Numbered from the stretch's first letter, positions 52,080 to 61,894 are shown. The stretch is 64,000 bases of DNA from JAOTWJ01 sp036398175 (GCA_036398175.1 DASWHL010000067.1:1-64000); one strand, 5' to 3'. A program made the numbers and translations. The notes: generated from the letters alone by a model not told the origin.

Positions 52080-54656
52080 CTACGGCATGAGGCGAACGGT
52101 GCGCGTCTCGCGGCCGGTGCCGGCGGCGAACTCGACGCGCAGGCCGGTGAAGAAGTCGGCCCGCGGCACGAGCGTGCCGCCCGTTGCCCGCGACGGCGCC
52201 GCGCCGACGAGCAGCAGGTCGTAGCCGCGCCCCCGGACCCCTTCGACCAGCAGATCCCAGCCGCCGTCGCGCCAGGCAAAGTCCAGGACGCGGATCCCGT
52301 CGCTCGTCTGGCCGGGTGTGAGCCGCGGCGTGGGCGGAACGATGTCGAGCCCGCCCTCCCACTCGACCGCGACGGTCGTGGGCCGCGTGCCGAGCGGCAC
52401 GTCGAGCCGCACGCGCGGCCGCGGGCCGTCGAGGCGCTCGGCCGGCCGGGTCGAGTCCCCAACGGTCACCCGTTCCAGGCGGGCGCCGGGCGGGAGGGGC
52501 AGCTCGAGGGCGATGATCGGCCGACCACGTTCGGCGCTGAGCTGGACCGCCAGCGAACCCGGGCCGCGATGCACCAGGGCCGTGACCGTGGCGCTCCCCA
52601 CGCGCAGGCCGTGGACGCGCACCACCGGCCAGTGCGGCGGCACCTGCGGCGCCAGTCGCGCGCGGTTCCGGGGGGCGTCGGGCTCCCAGCCCAGCATGCC
52701 CGACAGCGTGCCGGCGGCGAGCATGGACGTCGCGAAGAACTGCTGGGGGACCGCGGTATCGAGCGGCCGGTAGAACGTCCCGGACAGCAGCTCGGGGTGC
52801 CGCCCGCGGCTCCAGTCGAAGGCCATCTGCGCCACCGCGTCGAGCAGGGGGAAGGCGGACCACGGCCGCTGATAGCGGTACTGGCCGAGGATCGCGAAGC
52901 CGGTGACGAACGGCCAGACGGCCCCCCCGTTGTAGCCCATCGGGTCGTAGATGGGGCTGCCGGTCGAGAGAATCCGCGCACCCCAGTCGGCGGCGATCGA
53001 ATCCGTGGCCAGTTTGATGAGCGTGCGGCGGGCGCGTGCGGGCTCGAGCAGCCCGAACGTGAGCGCCGTGGCGGGCCAGACCGTGAGGTTGTCGTTCGTG
53101 CCGCCGCTGGTGAGCAGCGCGAACGCGTGGTGCCCGTCGCGCTCGCGCCAGTAGCGCGTGTTCAGCGTCGCGTGCCCCCGCGCGAAGTGGGCCGCCGCCT
53201 CGCGCGCCAGGCTGTCGTCCGCCTGCGCCCCCGCCAGGTCCTCCATGGCGCGCAGGGCTTCGAGCCACACCGCGGCGACATAGATGTCCTCGTGCAGGTC
53301 GGCGCCCAGCTCGCCGATCTCGATCGCGCCGAGGTTCCCCGGGCCGTTCTCGATGAGGCCGTCGCCGTCGGTATCGCGGGTGAGGCTCCACGCATACGCG
53401 CGGCGGAGGGCCGGCCAGAGGTCGCGCACGAGCTGGTCGTCCCCGCTCGCGAGCCAGTAGCGCCACACGGCGAGGATCCAGTAGGGCGTGGTGTCCAGGT
53501 GGTAGTACGTGTACGGAAAGTCCGTGAACCACGGGATCCGCCCCGCAGACTGCGAGATCTCGTGGGTGATCTTGCCGTCCTCACGCTGGTACCGGGCCAG
53601 GAACCGCAGCCCGGTGGCGACCTGCGGCCAGAGGCCGGCGGCATCCATGGCGAGCGAGGTGATGGCCGCGTCGCCGCCAAAGAACCAGCCGAAGCCGGGC
53701 CGCGTGCTCTTGCCGGACGGCCCCCATCCGGCCACGAGCCCGCAGCCCAGGTCCGGGTTGCAGACCATCTGCTCGTCGAGGTTCACGACGCTCCAGGCGA
53801 CGGCGCGGTCGAAGTCGTCGTCGGGGGTGTCCACGCGGGCCACGCGATGCACCAGCGAGTCGGCGTGGGCGCGCCTGGCGTCATAGAGCCCGCGGGCCTC
53901 CGTGAGCAGCCGCCGGTACCACGCCCGCACCGTATCCCGCGGCGCCTCGCCGGCCGCGATGACGATGGGAACGAACTCCCGTCGGGCGCGCGCGCTGTCC
54001 ACGGGAATCGTGAACACGCTGGGCGCGTCGGGCAGCGCGTGCGCCGGGTGCGTCGAGGCGGCGGCGGCCCACGGCGATCCGATGAGTGCGTTACGGCGCC
54101 GCAGGCTCTCCGACAGCAGGAACGCCTGGTCGTCCGGGCTCCAGACCGTGTACTGCCCACCGAACGCACCCGGCCAGGCGTACTGGAACACCGTGCGAAA
54201 GCTCACGACGACCTCGAGCGGCCGGAACGACTCGATGTCCAGGAGGACCAGCACGCCGGGCACGTCCAGGGGAACGAGGATGTGCTGCCGCACCGTGAAC
54301 GTGGCGTGGCTGTACGTGATCGTGGTCAGCTCGGGACGGATCGTCACGGTCCGCGCCACGTCGGCGCCGCGGACGGGGTCGGTGTAGTCGGGGATGCGGA
54401 AGTCGAGTTGAAAGTCCTGCGCGAGCTTGAGCGGGTGCACCCACAGCTCGGCCGCGCCGGTTTCGACGCCCAGCCATGCCGCCCGCCGTCCCTGCACTCC
54501 CACGTATTGATGGGGCCGGACGTCGCCCGCCAGCTCGATGGGCGAGGACGCGATGGGAAAGCGGGGGACCGTCGGCGGTTGTGCCCCCAGCGCCGGGACC
54601 GCCGTTCCGAGAACCAGCGGCGGAAGGAGGGTGACGAGCGGCGGCAACCGGCGCAT
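52080..54656 (-). CDS. Secreted six-hairpin glycoside hydrolase
   Basis: 858 residues from ATG 54656, with signal peptide (PPLVLGTAVPALGAQ); an upstream start would add 51 residues before the signal. An N-terminal beta-sandwich (about 30-270) precedes an (alpha/alpha)6 barrel (about 290-650) with GFGWFFGGDAAITS, DGKITHEIS, YYHLDTTPYWI and DTDGDGLIENGPGN, as in GH15/GH63/amylo-glucosidase-like enzymes. A C-terminal beta domain follows. Acidic residues in these motifs are probable catalysts. Substrate unknown, likely an alpha-glucan or glycoside outside the inner membrane. Confidence 0.82.
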   Translation of the reverse strand: MRRLPPLVTLLPPLVLGTAVPALGAQPPTVPRFPIASSPIELAGDVRPHQYVGVQGRRAAWLGVETGAAELWVHPLKLAQDFQLDFRIPDYTDPVRGADVARTVTIRPELTTITYSHATFTVRQHILVPLDVPGVLVLLDIESFRPLEVVVSFRTVFQYAWPGAFGGQYTVWSPDDQAFLLSESLRRRNALIGSPWAAAASTHPAHALPDAPSVFTIPVDSARARREFVPIVIAAGEAPRDTVRAWYRRLLTEARGLYDARRAHADSLVHRVARVDTPDDDFDRAVAWSVVNLDEQMVCNPDLGCGLVAGWGPSGKSTRPGFGWFFGGDAAITSLAMDAAGLWPQVATGLRFLARYQREDGKITHEISQSAGRIPWFTDFPYTYYHLDTTPYWILAVWRYWLASGDDQLVRDLWPALRRAYAWSLTRDTDGDGLIENGPGNLGAIEIGELGADLHEDIYVAAVWLEALRAMEDLAGAQADDSLAREAAAHFARGHATLNTRYWRERDGHHAFALLTSGGTNDNLTVWPATALTFGLLEPARARRTLIKLATDSIAADWGARILSTGSPIYDPMGYNGGAVWPFVTGFAILGQYRYQRPWSAFPLLDAVAQMAFDWSRGRHPELLSGTFYRPLDTAVPQQFFATSMLAAGTLSGMLGWEPDAPRNRARLAPQVPPHWPVVRVHGLRVGSATVTALVHRGPGSLAVQLSAERGRPIIALELPLPPGARLERVTVGDSTRPAERLDGPRPRVRLDVPLGTRPTTVAVEWEGGLDIVPPTPRLTPGQTSDGIRVLDFAWRDGGWDLLVEGVRGRGYDLLLVGAAPSRATGGTLVPRADFFTGLRVEFAAGTGRETRTVRLMP

Positions 54657-55019
54657 GCGCGACTCCGGGACGGTGGGGAGCGACGCCCGGAAACTGTCGC
54701 GAAGCCGCGGGCGGCGCCACCGATGCCCGGCCCCCGCCCTAGGCGACGGTCTCGTGTCCAGCCCCGCGTTCAGCGGGAAAACGTGGGCCTCCCGGTGCCC
54801 AACGCGCACCTGCCGCGCGGGCCCGACATCGTGTGGATACGGGACGACGCAACGGCCGCGCGGAGCCGGATTTCGTGCGACTCCTCACCGACCATTCGTG
54901 ACCCCCCGCACAGAAGGGGCCCCAACCCTGGCACGGGGAGTGCACTTGTCGGAATCCCCGTGCCCCGGTTCCGTTCGCCCGGCGCACCGACTGGACTGGT
55001 GATCTGGAGGGTTTGCGCC
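54657..55019. other. Divergent spacer with hairpin
   Basis: 363 nt with no gene seen. A 10-bp perfect inverted repeat (GGCACGGGGA 54930-54939, TCCCCGTGCC 54955-54964) lies about 55 nt before the ZU5-like lipoprotein start. It could be an operator or leader hairpin. The rest shows nothing I can name. Confidence 0.5.
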
Positions 55020-55556
55020 ATGACGTACCGCCGCTTGTTCTCTCTCGCGCTGCCGCTTGCCGTGGTCGTGGCAATCGGGAGCTGTCAGGCCGACGACGGC
55101 CTGACCGGCGTCCCCAGCGACGCGCAGGTCACGCCCGACGCGGGCCTCGTGGGCTCCCTGCTCGGCGCCACGGGGCTGCTGAAGTGCGATCCCCTCCCGC
55201 CCGACGCCGATACGGCTACCGTGGGATCCGTGGGCGCCACGCTTCGGGTTGGCCCGCACGTCCTCTACGTACCCCCCGGGGCGCTCGATATCGGGGTGAC
55301 CATCACCGGCGAGATCGTGCCGGGGAAGGTGAACGCGGTGCATTTCACGCCGCATGGGCTGCGGTTCGCGCAGTCGGCCCGGCTCACGATGAGCTACGCG
55401 AACTGCCGGCTGCTGTACCGGCTGGTGCCCAAGCGGATCGCCTACGTGGACGATGGGCTGAACATTCTCGAGTACGTGCTGTCACAGGATCTGTTCTCGC
55501 TGAAGCGCGTGCGGGGACAGATTGATCACTTCTCGTCCTACGCCGTGGCGTGGTGA
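55020..55556 (+). CDS. Small lipoprotein with ZU5-like domain
   Basis: 178 residues from ATG 55020. Signal ending AIGSC (lipid Cys about 22). The mature part has a beta-rich core VGATLRVGPHVLYVPPGAL and later GEIVPGKVNAVHFTPHGLRF, resembling the ZU5 or related domain used in extracellular binding proteins. It ends FSSYAVAW. It is followed after 4 nt by the HD-GYP gene, so they are probably co-transcribed. Confidence 0.75.
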   Translation: MTYRRLFSLALPLAVVVAIGSCQADDGLTGVPSDAQVTPDAGLVGSLLGATGLLKCDPLPPDADTATVGSVGATLRVGPHVLYVPPGALDIGVTITGEIVPGKVNAVHFTPHGLRFAQSARLTMSYANCRLLYRLVPKRIAYVDDGLNILEYVLSQDLFSLKRVRGQIDHFSSYAVAW

Positions 55557-55560
55557 CCTG

Positions 55561-57195
55561 GTGCCCGGGCTCGAGTCGCGTTCCTCGATAACGCGAGGCG
55601 GCCGGCCGGCCTCTCCCGGACGCGCCGGGGACCTCCTGGCGGAGGCGCGCGAGCGGGAGCGCAGCGGCTGCATGCCGGAGGCCACCGCCTGCTACGAGGC
55701 GGCGGTCGCCGAGGCCGAGCGTACCGGCGAGTCGAGCGTGCTGGCGGAGGCGTTGCGGGGTCTGGCCGTAGTGCGCCATCGTCACGGCGAGTTGGCGGTG
55801 GCGCAGGCGTTGTGCGACCGGAGCTACACGGTCGCCTCGGAGGCCGGACACACGCTGCTGGCGGCGGAGGCGCTGAATTCCGGGGCGGTCATGCATCTCC
55901 TGGCGGGGGAGTTGGACCAGGCGCACCAGACGTTCGGCCGCGCGCTGGCGCTGGGCGGCACCTTCCGCGAGCTGCGGGCCCGGGTCGAACAGAACCTCGG
56001 GATCGTTTCGAACATCCGGGGAGAGTTGGAAGCGGCGCTGGAGCACTACGGAGCCTCGCTGGAGGCCTTCCGCGAGGCTGGCGACGAGCACGGCTGCGCG
56101 ATCGCGTACCACAACCTCGGGATGGTCAGTGCGGATCGCGACTTGTGGCCGGATGCCGATCGCTACTTCCGGGAAAGCCGCGCGATTGCCGAACGTATCG
56201 GTGACGTGCACCTCCAGGGTCTCGGACTGGTCAACGGCGCCGAGGTTCACGTTGCCCGGCAGCGCTATGAGGAGGCCCGCGCGGACGCGGAGGCGGCGCT
56301 GGCCATCTTCGACCAGCTGGGCGAGCGGGCGGCAAAGGCGGACGCGTACCGGACCATCGGCGTGGTCTACCGGGAGACGGGGCGACTGGCGCTGGCCGAA
56401 TCACGCCTCCGGTCCGCCATTGACCTCGCGGCGGGATCCGGGTCCGTGTTGCGCGAGGCGGAGGCGTCGCGGGACCTGGCCATCCTGTACCAGGGGATGG
56501 GACGGAATCTCGACGCGCTCACCCTGCTCAACACCGCCTATCGCCTGTTCCGCCGCCTCGATGCGCGGATCGAGCTGGTGCACGTGGGCGGCAAGGTCGC
56601 CGAGCTCCAGGACACCTACCTGGCGGTGGTGCGCCAGTGGGGCGAGTCCATCGAGTCGAGCGACAGCTACACCTTCGGGCACTGCGAGCGCGTGGCCGAG
56701 TTCGCCGTGGCGGTGGCCGGCGCCCTCGGCCTGGACGAGCACGAGCGGACCACGATCCGGGTGGGTGCCTACCTGCACGACCTCGGCAAGGTGCGGGTGC
56801 CCCACGAGATCCTGAACAAGCCGGGCGCCCTGACGCGCGAGGAGTTCGACGTGATGAAGATGCATCCCGTCTGGGGGCTCGAGCTGCTGGCCACGGTCGA
56901 GTTCCCGTGGGACATCAAGCCCATCATCCGGTGGCATCACGAGAAGGTCAATGGCACCGGCTACCCCGACCGCCTGGTCGGGGACGAGATCCCGCTGGCC
57001 GCGCAGATCATTGGCATCGTGGACGTGTACGACGCGCTCACGACCACGCGGGCGTATCGGCCGGCCATGACGCCGGAGCGGGCGTTCGAGGAGATCCGCA
57101 CCATGCGGGCGGGGTGGCGCGACGACGTCTTCGACGCCTTCTTCCGGGCCGTGCCCGCGTTGGTGGCGTCGGTCCCCGCGCGCGCGGCGGCGTGA
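55561..57195 (+). CDS. TPR-HD-GYP c-di-GMP phosphodiesterase
   Basis: 544 residues from GTG 55561, 4 nt after the previous stop; an ATG at 55522 would overlap that gene. No membrane segment. Residues about 20-350 are TPR repeats (for example YHNLGMVSADRDLWPDADRY). Residues about 370-540 form an HD-GYP domain: YLHDLGKVRVP with the HD pair, HHEKVNGTGYPD with an intact GYP, and DVYDALTTTRAYRP. It should hydrolyse c-di-GMP, with TPRs binding a partner. It is an unusual neighbour for a lipoprotein gene. Confidence 0.9.
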   Translation: MPGLESRSSITRGGRPASPGRAGDLLAEARERERSGCMPEATACYEAAVAEAERTGESSVLAEALRGLAVVRHRHGELAVAQALCDRSYTVASEAGHTLLAAEALNSGAVMHLLAGELDQAHQTFGRALALGGTFRELRARVEQNLGIVSNIRGELEAALEHYGASLEAFREAGDEHGCAIAYHNLGMVSADRDLWPDADRYFRESRAIAERIGDVHLQGLGLVNGAEVHVARQRYEEARADAEAALAIFDQLGERAAKADAYRTIGVVYRETGRLALAESRLRSAIDLAAGSGSVLREAEASRDLAILYQGMGRNLDALTLLNTAYRLFRRLDARIELVHVGGKVAELQDTYLAVVRQWGESIESSDSYTFGHCERVAEFAVAVAGALGLDEHERTTIRVGAYLHDLGKVRVPHEILNKPGALTREEFDVMKMHPVWGLELLATVEFPWDIKPIIRWHHEKVNGTGYPDRLVGDEIPLAAQIIGIVDVYDALTTTRAYRPAMTPERAFEEIRTMRAGWRDDVFDAFFRAVPALVASVPARAAA

Positions 57196-57249
57196 CAGGG
57201 CTGGCCGTGGGTCTTGTGGTGGCGGTATCCCCGTGTTCTCGTCAAGGGC

Positions 57250-59823
57250 ATGAGACGTCCATCGCCGTACCGTCCCGCACGCCGTTCACCGGCGGCCCAG
57301 GTCGCGTGGTCGTTCCTGGCGATCACCTGCGCGGCGTGCGCCCAGCCGCCGCGCGTCATCCTCGACAAGCAGGCCCTCCTCGAGCGTCACGACTGGTGGG
57401 ACAATCAGGACTGGGACTGGTACCGGGCACAGATCCCCTTCTTCGAGTCTCCCGACTCGGCGATCGACGCGGCCTACTACTACCGCTGGGAGGTGATCAC
57501 CAAGCACCTGACCTACGGGGCCCCGGAGACCGGCTACACGTTCACCGAGTTCATCGATCGTCCGTTCTGGTCTGGGGCGTACGGCGCCATCAGCTGCCCC
57601 CTTGGCCATCAGCACTACGAGGTGCGCTGGCTCAAGGATCGCCGGATCATCGGCGACTTTGCGCGCTACTGGTTCGAGACGCCGGGGGCTCAGCCGCGGA
57701 GCTACAGCAACTGGTACGGCGACGCGATGTGGGCGACCTATCTGGCGCTGGCCGATACCGCCTTGCTCCGGGACGTCCTGCCCCACATGCTGACCCAGTA
57801 CGAGGGATGGATGCGGGAGCGCTGGGACTCCACCCACGGGATGTTCCGCTGGGACGGTATGCACGACGGCATGGAGTTCAACATCAACAGCCGTCTCACG
57901 GATGACCACGACCGTGGGGCGGAGGGATACCGGCCCACCCTCAACAGCTACCTCTATGCCGACGCGCGGGCCATCGCCCGGGCGGCGGCCCTGCTCGGCG
58001 ACGCCGAGACGGCCCGCCTCTTTGAAGACCGGGCCCGCGCGCTGAAGCAGCGGGTCCAGGGCGAGCTGTGGGATCCGGACCGGGAGTTCTTCTTCCACCA
58101 GTTCGCGCACGACGAGCAGGGCGGGATCGAGGCGAAGCGTCTGACGTATGAAACGGGCCCGTATGCCGGCAACCCGCATGGGCGCGAGCTGATCGGGTAC
58201 GTCCCGTGGCAGTTCGGCCTGCCGGATCCAGGCTATGAGGCTGCCTGGAGGTTCCTGCCGGACTCGGCGTACTTCGCCGCCCCGTTCGGCCCCACGACCG
58301 TCGAGCGGGGCGACCCGCAGTTCCTGATCTCGCCCCGCTGCTGCGTGTGGAGCGGGAACTCGTGGCCGTATGCCACGACCCAGACGCTGGTCGCCATGGC
58401 CAACCTCCTGAACGACTACGAGCAGGACCATGTGGACCGGGAGGACTACGTCCATCTGCTCCGCACCTACGCGCGCACCCATCGTCAGGGCGGCCGGCCG
58501 TACATCGCCGAGGCGGCCAACCCGGACGACGGGTCGTGGGCGGGGCATGACACGTTCTATCACAGCGAACACTATTTCCACTCGGGCTACGTGGACCTCA
58601 TCATCACGGGCCTGGTGGGCGTGCGGCCGCGCGCCGACGATACGCTCGAGGTGAACCCCCTGGTTCCGGCACGGTGGGACTGGTTCGCGTTGGATGATCT
58701 CTCGTACCACGGCCATGCGGTCGCCGTCGTCTGGGATCGGGACGGCACCCGCTACGGTCGGGGACGTGGGCTGATGCTGTTCGTGAACGGCCGGAAGGTG
58801 GCCGAGGCGGCCGCGATGGGACGGCTCACGGTCGAGCTGCCGCCCCCCGAGGCGGATGGGACGGGGCCCGCCCGCGACGCGCGGCTGCACAACTTCGCCG
58901 TCAACAACGGCGGCGCGCCCTTCCCGCTCGCGTCGGCGTCGCACAGCGCGCCGCCGCATCCGCCCTTCTACGCGGTGGATGGGAACTACTGGTACCATCG
59001 TTCCCCACCGAACCGGTGGACGGCGGAGGGCTCGGGCAACGCCACGGACTGGTTCGAGGTGGACTTCGGGATCGAGCGGTCCATCGAGGCGGTGAAACTC
59101 TACTTCCTCGATGACCGGCGCAGTCCGGCCGCCATCCGCCCGCCCGTCGGCTACCGGCTGGAGGCCTGGCTCGACGAGACGTGGACGACGGTGCCGGACC
59201 AGCGTCGCGAGCCGTCGGAGCCGGCCGGACGCCGGGCCACCGTCGTGTCGTTCGACGCGATCCGGACCTCCCGGCTGAGGGTGGTGCTCGAGCACCAGCC
59301 CGGCTTCACCAGTGGCCTGGCCGAGTTCGAGGCGTGGGGACGCGGGGTCCTGCCCCTGCCCGCGCCCGTCGTTCCATCGGCCAACCTGACGTTCGGCGCG
59401 GCGGCGGTGACGGCATCCTTCACGGCGCCGTCGTCCCGGCTCGAGGAGGTCCGCGACCTGCGCATCGCGTTCACTCGGTACTCCCGGAACGGGTGGACCG
59501 CGCTCGGCTCACCGCACGCCCGGGACTGGATCGAGGTCCAGCTCGACACGGAGCGGACGGTGGCGATGCTCGACCTCTACCTGCCGGGGGATCGCCCGGG
59601 ACTCGCGGCTCCCAGGTCCTACCGGGTGGAAACCTGGGATGCCGGGGAGTGGCGCGAGCCCGTCGTGCGGTTTCGCGTGCCTGCGCAGCCGACCGCGTGG
59701 GCCCGGAACCGGACGGCAATCGAGCCGGCCCTGACGACGCGCATTCGTGTCACCTTCGAGCACGCGCTTCCCGCGGTCACGGCGGTCGCGGAGGTGTCGG
59801 TCTGGGGAGCGGGCGGCCGTTGA
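57250..59823 (+). CDS. Secreted MGH1-like glycoside hydrolase with F5/8-type C domains
   Basis: 857 residues from ATG 57250 (AAGGG just upstream). Export signal at about 15-35 (WSFLAITCAACAQ). The barrel domain (about 60-500) has SGAYGAISCPLGHQHYEVRW, WDGMHDGMEFNINSR, ISPRCCVWSGNSWPYATTQ and HSEHYFHSGYVDL, as in MGH1-like six-hairpin glycosidases. Two discoidin/F5-8-type carbohydrate-binding modules follow: about 560-700 (WTAEGSGNATDWFEVDFG) and about 705-857 (NGWTALGSPHARDWIEVQLD). Substrate unknown; the binding modules suggest a polymer or glycan. Confidence 0.85.
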   Translation: MRRPSPYRPARRSPAAQVAWSFLAITCAACAQPPRVILDKQALLERHDWWDNQDWDWYRAQIPFFESPDSAIDAAYYYRWEVITKHLTYGAPETGYTFTEFIDRPFWSGAYGAISCPLGHQHYEVRWLKDRRIIGDFARYWFETPGAQPRSYSNWYGDAMWATYLALADTALLRDVLPHMLTQYEGWMRERWDSTHGMFRWDGMHDGMEFNINSRLTDDHDRGAEGYRPTLNSYLYADARAIARAAALLGDAETARLFEDRARALKQRVQGELWDPDREFFFHQFAHDEQGGIEAKRLTYETGPYAGNPHGRELIGYVPWQFGLPDPGYEAAWRFLPDSAYFAAPFGPTTVERGDPQFLISPRCCVWSGNSWPYATTQTLVAMANLLNDYEQDHVDREDYVHLLRTYARTHRQGGRPYIAEAANPDDGSWAGHDTFYHSEHYFHSGYVDLIITGLVGVRPRADDTLEVNPLVPARWDWFALDDLSYHGHAVAVVWDRDGTRYGRGRGLMLFVNGRKVAEAAAMGRLTVELPPPEADGTGPARDARLHNFAVNNGGAPFPLASASHSAPPHPPFYAVDGNYWYHRSPPNRWTAEGSGNATDWFEVDFGIERSIEAVKLYFLDDRRSPAAIRPPVGYRLEAWLDETWTTVPDQRREPSEPAGRRATVVSFDAIRTSRLRVVLEHQPGFTSGLAEFEAWGRGVLPLPAPVVPSANLTFGAAAVTASFTAPSSRLEEVRDLRIAFTRYSRNGWTALGSPHARDWIEVQLDTERTVAMLDLYLPGDRPGLAAPRSYRVETWDAGEWREPVVRFRVPAQPTAWARNRTAIEPALTTRIRVTFEHALPAVTAVAEVSVWGAGGR

Positions 59824-60195
59824 GGGAGATGGTTGGCGGGTGCTCAGTCCTGCTTGACCGTTCTTCCGACCGCGATTCGCCCGCTCCTCGACGACCTTGC
59901 CGTCCCGCCAGTGACGGGTGACGAACCGGGTGCCCGACCCGGAGGGAGCACCGGACACCGGGATCTCCCATTGGGAGTACGATCGATCGTCGCTGACGGC
60001 GTTTCGCACGGGCACGCAACCCACGAACGTGTCGGCCCACTGGAGAAAGTGCAGGACGCGTGTGCGATCGTCCGCGGCCCCCTGGGTGGCGGCCAGGTAG
60101 AACGTCGTATAGGCGGTCAGGAGCCGGCCCCGGCGAAGGGTCTCATTCAGGGCCTCCTCCCGCCGTTGCAGGTCCGCCAGCTGGTCCGTCATCAT
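59509..60195 (-). CDS. Small unknown protein, 3' end doubtful
   Basis: ATG 60195 overlaps the previous gene's stop (ATGA), so it looks translationally coupled. The first 115 or so residues look genuine (DLQRREEALNETLRRG, then TAYTTFYLAATQG and TRVLHFLQWADTFVGC). There is no stop before it enters the 3' end of the glycosidase gene on the other strand, and the last 105 codons are Arg/Pro-rich antisense. The natural 3' end was probably lost. Function unknown. Confidence 0.4.
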   Translation of the reverse strand: MMTDQLADLQRREEALNETLRRGRLLTAYTTFYLAATQGAADDRTRVLHFLQWADTFVGCVPVRNAVSDDRSYSQWEIPVSGAPSGSGTRFVTRHWRDGKVVEERANRGRKNGQAGLSTRQPSPSTAARSPDRHLRDRRDRGKRVLEGDTNARRQGRLDCRPVPGPRGRLRRHAKPHDGLAPLPGIPGFHPVGPGSRESRAIPRQVEVEHRHRPLRVELDLDPVPGVR

Positions 60196-60845
60196 GTTCG
60201 GCCGACCGTGACGGTGATCGCGAGCGCTTCCACGGTTTCGGGGCCTGGGCCGGCGTCGGGGTGCGCGCGGTCAATCATGTAGGACACGCGCACGGCGATA
60301 CGCCGGCCGACCGGTTGAACCGAGACGCCTACTCCTCCCCCGCGCCAGCTGCCGGCGGCGCGCCCGCTCGGCTCGTGCAGCAGTCCCGCCCATGCCTCGA
60401 CGTGTCCCCGGATGGCGTCCCCGACCACCGCCGCCTCGTACCGCGCGTGCAGCCGCGACAGCAGCCGGCGCTGCGGGATGGCGTCTACGATGTAGGCACG
60501 GGCGTACGGGCCGGCGGCGATCTCGAGGCCGGGGAGCGGGACGAGCCCCAGCGCCACGGATCCCTCGACGTATTGCTGTCTCGTGTCGCCGCCGTCGGGG
60601 TGCAGGGAGCCCTCGGCGTAGGCGAGGCGCAGGGTGAACCGCCCGGCGGCCAACCGGCCTTCGCCACCCACCACGACGCCGCTCAGCACCTCGCTCCCCG
60701 CCAGGGTGGCGCGTCGCACCGTGGTGATCCGGGTGGCGGCGCCTCCCCCCACGCCCCAGCCGCTTTGCGCGACGGCGGCGGCGGGCGCGACGGCGACCGT
60801 GGCCACGAGCATCGCGGCGTGACAAGCGGTCCGGCCTGAAGTCAT
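60192..60845 (-). CDS. Secreted, probably outer-membrane beta-barrel protein
   Basis: 217 residues from ATG 60845, overlapping the previous stop. Signal peptide MLVATVAVAPAAAVAQ. The rest alternates polar and apolar residues in short strands (TLRLAYAEGS, GVGVSVQPVGRR, IAVRVSYMIDR) and ends with a long amphipathic strand, as in small outer-membrane barrels. No family recognised. Part of the operon with the PEGA pseudokinase. Confidence 0.7.
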   Translation of the reverse strand: MTSGRTACHAAMLVATVAVAPAAAVAQSGWGVGGGAATRITTVRRATLAGSEVLSGVVVGGEGRLAAGRFTLRLAYAEGSLHPDGGDTRQQYVEGSVALGLVPLPGLEIAAGPYARAYIVDAIPQRRLLSRLHARYEAAVVGDAIRGHVEAWAGLLHEPSGRAAGSWRGGGVGVSVQPVGRRIAVRVSYMIDRAHPDAGPGPETVEALAITVTVGRT

Positions 60846-61894
60846 GGCTCTCCCCCTGCAAACGGCGTCTGGCGGCCCGCGGAGACCTGTAGCTTCACGC
60901 CCGGGCGGTGCTGGCCTCGGGCATCGCGCGCCGCGTCGGCATCGCGGCGCCACGCCTCGCGCGTCGCGTGATTGGCCGCCACGCCGGCCGGGATCTGCCG
61001 CCCCGGCCGGTGGACGATGAACCCCACCAGGCCCGCGAGCGTCAGCGCGGCTCCGACACCGTAACGTCCGGGCTCGGTGGACTCGCCGGGCGAGACCGCC
61101 GCCGGCAGGGCCACGGCGGCGACGCCGCCGAGCAGGCCGGCCACCAGCGCGCGCACGGCGGGACCCGCGCGCTCGCGCTCGGGGAGGAGCAGGGAATCCG
61201 GCACCGGTGGGAGGGGCAGGGAGTCCGCGCCCGTGACGCGCGCGGTGAGCGGGATCCGGACGAGCGACGGGTGTTGCCGCGTGGTGCCGGATGCCACCTC
61301 CAGCACGAGGGCGCCCTCCAATGGTCGGCGGCCGCCGGCATCCAGCCCGTCCCAGCTCACCTCGAGGCTGTCACCGATCGGGCCCGCATACAGGCGGCGC
61401 GGATCCCCGACGCCCTCGGACCGCACCGTGACGGCGAGGTCGTGCGGCGCGCTGGCGTAGAGCCGCACGACGTAGGCGTCGTCCCCGGTGGTGATCGCCG
61501 TATCGCGAGCGGTCCGGACGTAGACGTACCGCGTGCTCCGGCGAGCCGCGTCGAACGCCTGCACGATCTCGGGCGGAAAGACGAGCGTATCGGCGCGGTG
61601 CCGCGGGTCGGCGGCCACCGCGCGCCGGAAGGCGGCGGCGGCGGCGGCGTGCCTCCCGCGGAAGCGCTCGGTGGCGCCCAGGTAGACGGCAGCCTCGGCG
61701 CGCGCGCCGTCGGGGAACCTCGCCGACCCGCCCGCGCCGAGGGCCTCTTGCAGCAGCGTGGCCGCCCGGTCGTAGTCGAGGGCGCGATAGGCGGCCAGGG
61801 CCTGCACCAGCAGGTCGCCGCCGTCCTGCGCGCGGGCGGGGCTCGCGCGTCCCGCAACGAGCCCGGCCACGAGGACCAGCAGGACCCGGGTCAC
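60842..61894 (-). CDS. Secreted TPR-containing protein
   Basis: 350 residues, GTG start overlapping the pseudokinase stop (GTGA). Signal peptide (VLLVLVAGLVAGRASPARAQ). Two or three TPR-like helix pairs (about 30-105: ALAAYRALDYDRAATLLQEA) are followed by a beta-rich domain (about 115-215), a Pro-rich linker, and two hydrophobic segments near 245-290 (LVAGLLGGVAAVALPAAV, VGAALTLAGLVGFIV). It may scaffold an envelope complex with the barrel protein and the pseudokinase. Function unknown. Confidence 0.75.
   Translation of the reverse strand: MTRVLLVLVAGLVAGRASPARAQDGGDLLVQALAAYRALDYDRAATLLQEALGAGGSARFPDGARAEAAVYLGATERFRGRHAAAAAAFRRAVAADPRHRADTLVFPPEIVQAFDAARRSTRYVYVRTARDTAITTGDDAYVVRLYASAPHDLAVTVRSEGVGDPRRLYAGPIGDSLEVSWDGLDAGGRRPLEGALVLEVASGTTRQHPSLVRIPLTARVTGADSLPLPPVPDSLLLPERERAGPAVRALVAGLLGGVAAVALPAAVSPGESTEPGRYGVGAALTLAGLVGFIVHRPGRQIPAGVAANHATREAWRRDADAARDARGQHRPGVKLQVSAGRQTPFAGGEP

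Noticed and set aside
49771..53532. Minus-strand open frame of about 1250 codons
   Set aside because: Runs in a wrong frame through both the glycosidase and the DUF2339 gene. Arg/Ala/Gly-rich and without domains.
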